A stretch of 7,962 nucleotides of DNA from Spirochaetia bacterium (lineage in GTDB: Bacteria; Spirochaetota; Spirochaetia; Treponematales; Treponemataceae), in the NCBI GenBank assembly GCA_900769975.1, contig CAAGIR010000052.1, positions 1 to 7,962 of the forward strand, given 5' to 3'. The first letter of the stretch is position 1. Every line of letters starts with the position of its first letter. A program made the position numbers and the translations under genes. The notes under the pieces are model-generated. The model saw only the letters and a list, made by a program, of their open reading frames with translations. It did no database searches and had not been told where the DNA came from. This document shows, piece after piece, positions 1-5,369 of the stretch.

Positions 1-11
1 ATACTTTCCAT
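1..11 (-). CDS. 5' end of a divergent minus-strand gene (partial, 3 codons)
   Basis: On the minus strand an ATG at positions 11-9 is preceded by AAGGAGA at 24-18 with a 6-base gap, a canonical Shine-Dalgarno arrangement. Only Met-Glu-Ser and part of a fourth codon are inside the window, so the product cannot be identified. The gene is divergent from the protease gene at 266, and about 254 bases lie between the two start codons. The call rests only on the ribosome binding site and the start codon. Confidence 0.6.
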
Positions 12-109
12 GTTGTGTCTCCTTTTTGCATTTTGGTAATGCTACTTATTAGATTTATCTTACTAATTTTAAGCTAAATCCACGTTTCTGCAAATTGAAG
101 ACACAACAT
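10..109. repeat. 11-base inverted repeat, one arm covering a start codon
   Basis: ATGTTGTGTCT at 10-20 has its exact reverse complement, AGACACAACAT, at 99-109. The arm at 10-20 contains the last bases of the Shine-Dalgarno and the AT of the start codon of the minus-strand gene. A minus-strand transcript starting beyond position 109 could therefore fold back over its own translation start. A transcript from the tentative promoter at 66-93 would not contain the distal arm. Confidence 0.5.
66..93 (-). promoter_or_regulatory. Tentative sigma-70-like promoter for the divergent gene
   Basis: Reading the minus strand, TTGCAG (93-88) and TAAAAT (71-66) are separated by 16 bases. This gives a predicted start near position 59 and a leader of roughly 48 bases before the ATG at 11. 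The match is moderate and the region is AT-rich, so chance is possible. Confidence 0.3.
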
Positions 110-111
110 AT

Positions 112-225
112 TGTCTCTTCACATCTCATCGCATCTCACCTCATCATATCTCTTCACACCTTATCTCACCGCATAACATCTGCCTCACATCTCACCACAT
201 CACATCTCACCACATCTGCCTCATA
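112..225. repeat. C/T/A-rich degenerate short-repeat tract between divergent genes
   Basis: This stretch is built from variants of CATCTCACC and is nearly free of G on the plus strand. The clearest units are CACATCTCACCACAT twice in tandem (186-200 and 201-215, perfect 15-base copies) and CATCTGCCTCA twice (177-187 and 213-223). Other variants such as CATCTCATC and TATCTCACC precede them. It has no spacer-repeat periodicity of a CRISPR array and no open reading frame. It resembles a decayed minisatellite made by slippage. Confidence 0.75.
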
Positions 226-230
226 ACAGT

Positions 231-259
231 TTGATTTTTTATGCTTAGTGTAGTAATAT
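231..259 (+). promoter_or_regulatory. Promoter of the S41 protease operon, placed for a leaderless transcript
   Basis: TTGATT (231-236) and TAATAT (254-259) are separated by exactly 17 bases. The usual start point, about 7 bases past the -10 box, falls on position 266, the A of the ATG. No purine-rich ribosome binding site lies before that ATG, which fits a leaderless mRNA. Confidence 0.55.
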
Positions 260-265
260 GTGTTT

Positions 266-1774
266 ATGAAAAAGAATAATAAGCATTTCGTAGCATTTTC
301 GTTTTTTTTAATAATAACATCATTTTGTTTTGCACAATCTTCTATTAATGGTGAAGCAAATACAGATTCAAGGACATTAAGCTTTCAATACGTCAAAAAA
401 CTTAATTCCGTTTTTGATTTCGTTTTACAAAATTATGTCGACGTACTAGACCCAAAAACACTTTACGAAGGCGCCATCAAAGGAATGTTAAATTCCATAG
501 GCGACCCATACACCCTTTACCTAGATGAAAGCGAAATGCGCGAATTATCAGACACCACAAGCGGAAATTTTGGTGGCGTAGGACTTTCAATCTCAAAAAG
601 CACAGAATCCACACCGCAAAATCCAGCATATGTTGAAGTTGCATCTCCTATGGAAGGCACCCCAGGAGCAAAAGCAGGAATACAGTCGGGCGATAAAATA
701 ACAGCCATAAACGGAAAACCTACCCCACCTATGACAATGAACGAAGTTCTGGAGAATTTACGAGGCGAACCAGGAACTCCTGTTACAATCACAATCCTGC
801 GTGGAAAAAATATGCAGTTCGACGTAACATTAATCCGAGATATAATAGAAGTACCTACTGTAAAATACGGAATGATTGAAAATTCTTCTATTGGATATAT
901 CAGATTAATTCAGTTTACACCAGAAACAGCAAACCGCCTGCAAATTGCCCTAGATTCATTAAAAAAATCAAAATATACAGGCTTAATCATAGATTTACGA
1001 GATAACCCAGGCGGATTAATTACAAGTGCCGTAGACGTAGCAAACAAATTTATCGATGAAGGACCAATCGTAACCACAAAAAGCCGTCTGTTTTTCGAAA
1101 ATCATCAGTACCTCGCTTCAACAGATAAAACAACAATAAAAAAAGGCATCCCTATAATAGTGCTTATAAACAGAGGAGCCGCAAGTGCATCAGAAATAGT
1201 TTCAGGAGCATTAAAAGATTATCATATAGCATACCTCGTCGGCGAATGTACTTATGGAAAAGGTTCCGTTCAGCAGGTAATCCCGTTGAGCAATACAGAC
1301 GGAATAAAGATGACCATGGCACGCTATTACACACCAAGCGATGTTAATATAGATAAAATTGGTATTCCTCCAGATTTAGAAATAAAAAATTTGCAAACCT
1401 TTACAGAAGATGAAGAAAAAATCTATATCAAAATGGCAGAATCTGAAATCATTAACACAACAATAGAAAACAATCCAGATATGACAGAAGAACAGATTTT
1501 TTACCAGGCAGAACAGATAGCAAAACAATACCCTCTGGATTTACGATTTATCCGCAGAGTGTTACGCATTCAATCACAAAAAAATAAGGAAGCACCGCTA
1601 TACGACCTGGACTGGGATTTGCAGTTAAACAAAGCAATACAGATAATAAATTCAAACAACTTTGACGAACTGATGAAATCGACAAAAACATTAAAAGAAC
1701 TTCAGGACGAAAAAACAAACACAGAACAAACAGAACAAACAAAACAGGCAGAAAAAACAGCGGAAAATAACTAA
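266..1774 (+). CDS. ctp: Periplasmic S41 carboxy-terminal processing peptidase with PDZ domain (CtpA/Prc-type)
   Basis: This is a serine endopeptidase that trims or degrades exported proteins from their C-terminus. The 502-residue product starts with a signal peptide (KK, a hydrophobic run at residues 8-20, probable cleavage after CFA at 23). The N-terminal helical part follows, then a PDZ domain (about 102-195, with GGVGLSI and the GAKAGIQSGD segment), then the S41 core. Catalytic Ser307 in GAASASEI, Lys332 in TYGKGSVQ and Gln336 are present. The Ser-to-Lys spacing of 25 and Lys-to-Gln spacing of 4 equal those of E. coli Prc. LRDNPGG (244-250) is also typical. The tail from about 470 is Lys/Glu/Thr/Gln-rich. 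I prefer ATG 266 to the in-frame GTG at 260 because it starts the signal peptide cleanly and matches the predicted transcription start. It is the first gene of a probable operon with rsmE. Confidence 0.93.
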   Translation: MKKNNKHFVAFSFFLIITSFCFAQSSINGEANTDSRTLSFQYVKKLNSVFDFVLQNYVDVLDPKTLYEGAIKGMLNSIGDPYTLYLDESEMRELSDTTSGNFGGVGLSISKSTESTPQNPAYVEVASPMEGTPGAKAGIQSGDKITAINGKPTPPMTMNEVLENLRGEPGTPVTITILRGKNMQFDVTLIRDIIEVPTVKYGMIENSSIGYIRLIQFTPETANRLQIALDSLKKSKYTGLIIDLRDNPGGLITSAVDVANKFIDEGPIVTTKSRLFFENHQYLASTDKTTIKKGIPIIVLINRGAASASEIVSGALKDYHIAYLVGECTYGKGSVQQVIPLSNTDGIKMTMARYYTPSDVNIDKIGIPPDLEIKNLQTFTEDEEKIYIKMAESEIINTTIENNPDMTEEQIFYQAEQIAKQYPLDLRFIRRVLRIQSQKNKEAPLYDLDWDLQLNKAIQIINSNNFDELMKSTKTLKELQDEKTNTEQTEQTKQAEKTAENN

Positions 1775-2584
1775 ATGCGACAGTTTATATTACAAAACCA
1801 GACCGTAAAAAACAATTTAATTACTCTCGAAGGCAAAGATTATCGCTATTTACGACAAGTTTTACGAGTAAAAACAGGCGATATGCTGAACGTAAGAACA
1901 CAAAACGGAATTTTGTACAATACAACAGTCTCACAAATAGACGATAAATCGCACATCATCATTTTACAGATATGCGGCGAAACAGACAGCGAAGACACCG
2001 CAAATACAAAACCTTCAAATCAAACAGAATTCTTCCTTTTTCAATTCATACCACGCCCGCAAAAGTTCGAACAAATAATACGTCAGGCAACAGAATGCGG
2101 TATAAAAGAAATCATCCCGGTACTCGGAGAATACACAGAAAAAAGCAGCGCATCAATATTAGAAGAGAAAAAGAAAGAACGCCTGGAAAAAATCATAAAA
2201 GAAGCAAGACAGCAAAGCGGCTCTCCAGTGCAGACAAAAGTCACTCCACCAGCGACATTACAGGAAGCCTTGGATTTATGGAACAAAAACATCACAAATC
2301 ATACAGCAGAAAAGGAAAACCAAACCTCGTTGGCACTAGTCCTTTCAGAACGAACAGGATGCGAAACTTCACTTTTAAAAATAATCCAGAACGCAACACA
2401 AAATAATCAGAAAATCACAAAAGTCGCACTTGCAGTCGGCAGCGAAGGCGGCATAAGCCCAAAAGAAATAGAAATATTGCAAAAAAACGACTTTTTCCCC
2501 GTTCATTTTAACGTGAACATATTAAGATGCGAAACAGCCGCTTTATATGGCATAGCCGCAGTACAATCCATGATTTTATCATGA
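1775..2584 (+). CDS. rsmE: 16S rRNA (uracil-1498-N3)-methyltransferase RsmE
   Basis: RsmE uses S-adenosylmethionine to methylate N3 of U1498 in the decoding region of 16S rRNA. The 269-residue protein has an N-terminal PUA-like part (about 1-75, starting MRQFIL) and a C-terminal SPOUT/trefoil-knot methyltransferase domain (about 85-269). Family signatures are PRPQKFEQIIRQATECGIKEIIPV (positions 93-116, interrupted here only by length), EARQQSGSP (143-151), AVGSEGGIS (220-228) and ILRCETAALYG (249-259). The usual glycine loop is GPEGG, so Ser for Pro at 223 is a mild variation. The cofactor-binding knot is otherwise intact. The ATG follows the protease stop codon with no gap and has only a weak ribosome binding site, suggesting translational coupling. 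Length is slightly above the usual 240-250. Confidence 0.93.
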   Translation: MRQFILQNQTVKNNLITLEGKDYRYLRQVLRVKTGDMLNVRTQNGILYNTTVSQIDDKSHIIILQICGETDSEDTANTKPSNQTEFFLFQFIPRPQKFEQIIRQATECGIKEIIPVLGEYTEKSSASILEEKKKERLEKIIKEARQQSGSPVQTKVTPPATLQEALDLWNKNITNHTAEKENQTSLALVLSERTGCETSLLKIIQNATQNNQKITKVALAVGSEGGISPKEIEILQKNDFFPVHFNVNILRCETAALYGIAAVQSMILS

Positions 2585-2591
2585 TTTTATC
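2570..2591. repeat. 11-base perfect tandem duplication across the rsmE stop codon
   Basis: ATGATTTTATC occurs at 2570-2580 and again at 2581-2591. The first copy ends the reading frame as Met-Ile-Leu-Ser-TGA. With a single copy the same residues would be followed by TAA, so the duplication does not change the protein. This looks like a slippage event tolerated because it is silent. Confidence 0.8.
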
Positions 2592-2614
2592 ATAAACGCA
2601 AAATATACCGATAT

Positions 2615-2643
2615 ACGAATATACAAATAAACGAATATACAAA
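2615..2643. repeat. 13-base direct repeat in the rsmE-wecG-like spacer
   Basis: ACGAATATACAAA occurs at 2615-2627 and 2631-2643, a period of 16, and related segments (ATACCGATATACGAAT) lie just before. The AT-rich spacer has no terminator-like hairpin, so read-through into the next gene is plausible. Confidence 0.7.
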
Positions 2644-2663
2644 ATACGAAGGAGTTTAATTAA

Positions 2664-3410
2664 ATGGCAAAAAACCGCATTTCTTTGATAGGAGTTCCAG
2701 TAGATGTTTGTCCGCCACAAGAACTGGAATCAGAATTGCTAGAAATCCTTGCAAAACCAGGCACAAAACAAATCATCTTTCTTTCAATCTGGGATTTACT
2801 CAAAGCACGCCACAAAGGCGATTTTGCCGAATGTCTAAAAAATGCAGATTTAATAATCCCCATATCAAAAAGCATACTCAAAGGCGCAAAATTCTTAAAA
2901 TTGCCAGTCCCAGTGCGATACAATCCGTTTGAAGCAGTCATACAAATCCTTTCAATCTTAGATTCGCATTACAAATCACTGTACCTGCTAGGCTCCACAG
3001 AAAAAACCCTCATAAAATCAGAAAAAAATCTGCGCGACACATTTAAACAACTCCGAATATTGGGAAAACACACAGGCTATTTTTCAAAAAACGTCGAAGA
3101 CAACATAATCATCGCCCTGTTCAAAGCCGAACCTTCCCTCGTATTACTAAGCGACGGCATCAAAGAAAAAAACTGTTGGGCATACCGCAGACGCAACCGC
3201 TTTTCATCCAGCATATTTTTGTACTACAAAGACGCATTCGGCATTTTTTCCGAGCGCATAAAACGAGTCAGCGAAAAAACCTTCAACAAAGGCCACGAAT
3301 TTTTACTGGAACTCGCCCACAACCCCTTCAAAATCGTACTTACACTTAGAATTTTGTGGTACTGGCTCGTAGTACTCTGGTACAAAATATTCAAAAAATC
3401 CAAATCATAA
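2664..3410 (+). CDS. Divergent WecG/TagA/CpsF-family (GT26) protein, catalytic motif degenerate
   Basis: The family transfers ManNAc-type sugars to lipid-linked intermediates at the inner face of the cytoplasmic membrane. This 248-residue protein has the family's length and layout: an N-terminal strand (ISLIGVPVDVCPP, 6-18), KQIIFLSIWDLLKAR (35-49), NADLIIP (60-66), LYLLGS (106-111), ILGKHTGYF (132-140), and a C-terminal ELAHNPFKIVLTLR region leading into an aromatic, hydrophobic, basic membrane-binding tail (about 225-248). However, the canonical PDG segment with the catalytic Asp reads PISKS (66-70) here, and the usual GxPKQE segment reads DGIKEKNCW (164-172). Activity may be altered or lost. 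The ribosome binding site AAGGAG (2649-2654) sits 9 bases before the ATG. It lies 79 bases after rsmE in the same direction and is probably co-transcribed. Family assignment is from remembered motifs. Confidence 0.7.
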   Translation: MAKNRISLIGVPVDVCPPQELESELLEILAKPGTKQIIFLSIWDLLKARHKGDFAECLKNADLIIPISKSILKGAKFLKLPVPVRYNPFEAVIQILSILDSHYKSLYLLGSTEKTLIKSEKNLRDTFKQLRILGKHTGYFSKNVEDNIIIALFKAEPSLVLLSDGIKEKNCWAYRRRNRFSSSIFLYYKDAFGIFSERIKRVSEKTFNKGHEFLLELAHNPFKIVLTLRILWYWLVVLWYKIFKKSKS

Positions 3411-3790
3411 AAATATTACCAGCGGACATCACGCAGTCAGTCGCCTTTCACAGCTCGCCTCTTCGGCTCGGTCGCAAGCGACTCGTGCTAACGCCCGCCT
3501 GCTCAAGCCTCGGCACGCCGTTTAACATTAAACCCTGCACATTTCACCCTCACCTGGCGAAAAGAAAAATAAAACAAACCAAGGTCTGTCCCTACGCAGC
3601 TTCGCTGCTACCGAGTTTTTTAACGCTTTGCTAAAACTCGCGAAGTGCGATAAAGAAACGGCAAGGTCTGTCCCCAATTTTTCTCGGTTGCTGGGAGGGA
3701 ATGTCACCCCGAACCTGTCTCGCCGACTCCCATCCATCTCTCGCCTCTGTCCAGACTCGCCCCTTTCCAGACGTCTCCCACCCATTCCAG
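3411..3790. repeat. GC-rich intergenic repeat and hairpin mosaic without a credible gene
   Basis: About 380 bases are clearly richer in G+C than the genes on either side, and the second half is strongly pyrimidine-rich on the plus strand. It contains CAAGGTCTGTCCC twice (3580-3592 and 3662-3674). Hairpins are GTCGCAAGCGAC (3471-3482), GCAGC-TTC-GCTGC (3596-3608), and CGAGTTTT/AAAACTCG (3612-3619 with 3633-3640). Open frames crossing it on either strand have no recognisable domain and no ribosome binding site. It looks like a cluster of dispersed REP-like intergenic elements; that other copies exist in the genome is inferred. Confidence 0.65.
3580..3674. repeat. 13-base direct repeat flanking two hairpins (REP-like unit)
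   Basis: CAAGGTCTGTCCC at 3580-3592 and 3662-3674 are perfect copies 82 bases apart. Between them lie the GCAGC/GCTGC hairpin and the CGAGTTTT/AAAACTCG hairpin. The direct repeats enclosing palindromes suggest a mobile or recombining short intergenic element. No transposase is present. Confidence 0.55.
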
Positions 3791-3807
3791 TTTTTGCATT
3801 TTTGCGC

Positions 3808-3820
3808 TATAATATTTCAC
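3808..3820 (+). promoter_or_regulatory. Perfect TATAAT -10 box placed for a leaderless transcript
   Basis: TATAAT at 3808-3813 is followed by 7 bases and then the ATG at 3821, so the predicted transcription start is at or within two bases of the start codon. The -35 region is weak: TTCCAG at 3785-3790 has the correct 17-base spacing but matches the consensus poorly. There is no Shine-Dalgarno sequence. Confidence 0.5.
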
Positions 3821-4219
3821 ATGGAATATTTTTTATTGGGCATAGCAGTTTGCATCATCATCGCATTAGTCTGCTGGTATTTTTTATACAATAACAGAAA
3901 AAATCAAAAAACTTCAAAAAACACAAAAAATTTGCAGCCAGTAAAATGTCCACTTTGCGATACATCACTATTTGTTGGCGAAAATCTCATTTCAAAAGTT
4001 TACCGCCCCATGAACGTGCCAGATCAACTCATGGTCATAATGGGATGTCCACATTGTTTTCCGCAGAAAGAATCAGGGCTCAAAAGAATATGCCCAGTCT
4101 GTCACAAAGAAGTAGCACAAAACGAATCACTCACAGCAAGACTTTTCAATAAATCTCTAGGAAAAAAACACGTACATGTAGTAGGCTGCAGCAATTGTCA
4201 CAAACCACGAGCCGATTAA
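3821..4219 (+). CDS. Membrane-anchored small protein with duplicated four-cysteine zinc-ribbon motif
   Basis: I do not recognise this 132-residue protein. One N-terminal transmembrane helix (about residues 3-23) is followed by a basic, polar linker (24-40) and a soluble part with four CxxC pairs: CPLC (43-46), CPHC (76-79), CPVC (91-94) and CSNC (123-126). Pairs one and two, and pairs three and four, are separated by 29 and 28 intervening residues. Each half ends in a hydrophobic stretch followed by GCxxC, so the domain looks like two tandem zinc-ribbon-like units from an internal duplication. The few positive charges before the helix and the NNRKNQK after it suggest a cytoplasmic C-terminus. 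An upstream in-frame ATG at 3701 would add 40 residues of non-protein-like repeat translation, so ATG 3821 is preferred. Zinc or redox binding is inferred. Confidence 0.8.
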   Translation: MEYFLLGIAVCIIIALVCWYFLYNNRKNQKTSKNTKNLQPVKCPLCDTSLFVGENLISKVYRPMNVPDQLMVIMGCPHCFPQKESGLKRICPVCHKEVAQNESLTARLFNKSLGKKHVHVVGCSNCHKPRAD

Positions 4220-4224
4220 TTATC

Positions 4225-4250
4225 CGCAATCAAAAACCTGATGAATTGCG
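4225..4250 (+). terminator. Weak stem-loop after the zinc-ribbon gene
   Basis: CGCAAT (4225-4230) pairs with ATTGCG (4245-4250) across a 14-base loop, followed by AAATTTT. The stem is short and the T run poor, so termination would be inefficient. The rest of 4251-4291 is A-rich with no gene. Confidence 0.25.
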
Positions 4251-4291
4251 AAATTTTCCAGAAAAAAATCAAAAAAAATTACAAAAAACTC

Positions 4292-4318
4292 TAAACTTTT
4301 TTTTTCAATCTCCGATTA
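4292..4318 (+). promoter_or_regulatory. Sigma-28 (FliA) flagellar promoter
   Basis: TAAA (4292-4295), then exactly 15 bases, then TCCGATTA (4311-4318) closely matches the sigma-28 consensus TAAA-N15-GCCGATAA. Six of eight -10 positions agree, including the core CCGAT. The spacer has a nine-T run and the upstream DNA has several A-tracts. The predicted start is near 4325, giving a leader of about 100 bases. This places the flagellin in the late flagellar class. Confidence 0.85.
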
Positions 4319-4328
4319 ATTAAGTATA

Positions 4329-4379
4329 GGGTGGTGGAAACCCATGAGATAAACCACGTTGTGGTTTGAAAGCCCACCA
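4329..4379 (+). promoter_or_regulatory. Structured flaB mRNA leader, possible CsrA-type control
   Basis: AAACCAC (4351-4357) and GTGGTTT (4361-4367) form a 7-base-pair stem with a 3-base loop. TGGTGG (4332-4337) can pair with CCACCA (4374-4379) as an outer stem. An alternative, GGG (4329-4331) with CCC (4341-4343), would expose a GGA in its loop (4336-4338). A second GGA lies in the Shine-Dalgarno (4414-4416). CsrA represses flagellin by binding GGA motifs in the leader in B. subtilis and Borrelia; that it acts here is inferred. Confidence 0.5.
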
Positions 4380-4423
4380 TGTGTTTTATCTTAATTACTA
4401 ACCTAGATTATAAGGAGATTATT

Positions 4424-5284
4424 ATGGTTATTAATCACAATATGAGTGCTATGTTTGCTCAGCGTTCCCAGGGAATTCAAGATCTTAATCAGCAGAAATC
4501 AATGGAAAAACTTTCTTCTGGTATGAGAATCAATCGTGCTGGTGATGATGCATCTGGACTCGCAGTATCAGAAAAAATGCGTGCACAGATTCGCGGTTTG
4601 AACCAGGCTTCAACAAATGCCCAGAATGGTATTTCATTCATTCAGACAACAGAAGGATTTTTACAGGAAACAACTGACATCGTTCAGCGTATTCGCGAAC
4701 TTGCAGTTCAGTCTTCAAACGGTATTTATTCAGCAGAAGACCGCATGCAGATTCAGGTAGAAGTTTCTTCACTTATCGCAGAAGTTGACCGCATTGCTTC
4801 TACAGCTCAGTTCAACGGTATGAATATGTTGACAGGTCGTTTTGCACGTCCAACAGGCGAAAATGTTGTTACAGGTTCTATGTGGTTCCACATTGGTGCA
4901 AATATGGATCAGAGAACACAAGTTTACATTGGAACAATGTCTGCAATGGCACTTGGACTTCGCAACGTTGGTGATGAATCAATTATGTCATTGGAAACTC
5001 CAGACGAAGCAAACCGTGCAATCGGAACTTTGGATGAAGCATTAATGAAAATTAATAAACAGCGTGCAGACCTTGGTGCTTACCAGAACCGCCTCGAAAA
5101 GACAGTAACAGGATTGGATATCGGTGCAGAAAATCTCCAGGCTTCAGAATCACGCATCCGCGATACAGATATGGCTGAAGAAATGGTTAAATTTACAAGT
5201 ACAAACGTACTTTCTCAAGCAGGTACAGCTATGCTTGCACAGGCAAATCAGTCAAGCCAGAATGTACTCTCTCTTTTAAGATAG
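4424..5284 (+). CDS. flaB: Periplasmic flagellar filament core flagellin (FlaB)
   Basis: This is the core subunit of the spirochaete periplasmic flagellar filament. The 286-residue protein has the conserved N-terminal D0/D1 helices (1-140, with NINxxxS-like MVINHNMSAM, LSSGMRINRAGDDASG at 30-45 and QRIRELAVQS at 88-97) and the C-terminal D1/D0 helices (about 200-286, with ESRIRDTDMAEEM at 242-254, ending VLSLLR). A short central region replaces the variable D2/D3 domains, as in all FlaB proteins, and there is no cysteine. Start ATG 4424 has AAGGAG (4412-4417) with 6-base spacing. An in-frame ATG at 4379 would add 15 unrelated residues and lies inside the leader stem, so it is rejected. Codons differ from the neighbours (CGT/CGC for Arg, GGT for Gly), as expected for a highly expressed gene. 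Which FlaB paralogue it is cannot be told. Confidence 0.97.
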   Translation: MVINHNMSAMFAQRSQGIQDLNQQKSMEKLSSGMRINRAGDDASGLAVSEKMRAQIRGLNQASTNAQNGISFIQTTEGFLQETTDIVQRIRELAVQSSNGIYSAEDRMQIQVEVSSLIAEVDRIASTAQFNGMNMLTGRFARPTGENVVTGSMWFHIGANMDQRTQVYIGTMSAMALGLRNVGDESIMSLETPDEANRAIGTLDEALMKINKQRADLGAYQNRLEKTVTGLDIGAENLQASESRIRDTDMAEEMVKFTSTNVLSQAGTAMLAQANQSSQNVLSLLR

Positions 5285-5298
5285 TATTATTAAATAAT

Positions 5299-5337
5299 AA
5301 AAAAAAGACATACTCAAAATTGGGTATGTCTTTTTTT
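5299..5337. terminator. Bidirectional intrinsic terminator between flaB and the lipoprotein gene
   Basis: AGACATAC (5306-5313) pairs with GTATGTCT (5324-5331), extended inward by T-G and C-G pairs and flanked by an A run on the left and a T run on the right. Both strands therefore end the hairpin with a run of T. It serves flaB (stop at 5284) and the convergent gene ending at 5370. Confidence 0.92.
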
Positions 5338-5369
5338 ATTTTAAACTCGTACAAAAACTTTCATTTTTT

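Noticed and set aside
112..225. CRISPR array
   Set aside because: Repeats are short, degenerate and adjacent, with no unique spacers of constant length and no cas genes.
260..265. GTG start two codons upstream for the protease
   Set aside because: It adds only Met-Phe, has no ribosome binding site, and lies before the predicted transcription start.
1972..2406. 144-codon plus-strand open frame inside rsmE
   Set aside because: It is a basic, low-complexity shadow of the A-rich rsmE frame and has no ribosome binding site.
3528..3785. Minus-strand open frame of 85 codons in the GC-rich intergenic region
   Set aside because: It is a translation of repeat and hairpin DNA, with no ribosome binding site and no recognisable domain.
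3701..3820. In-frame N-terminal extension of the zinc-ribbon gene
   Set aside because: The 40 extra residues come from the pyrimidine-rich repeat region, and the extension would bury the promoter and precede the natural transmembrane start.
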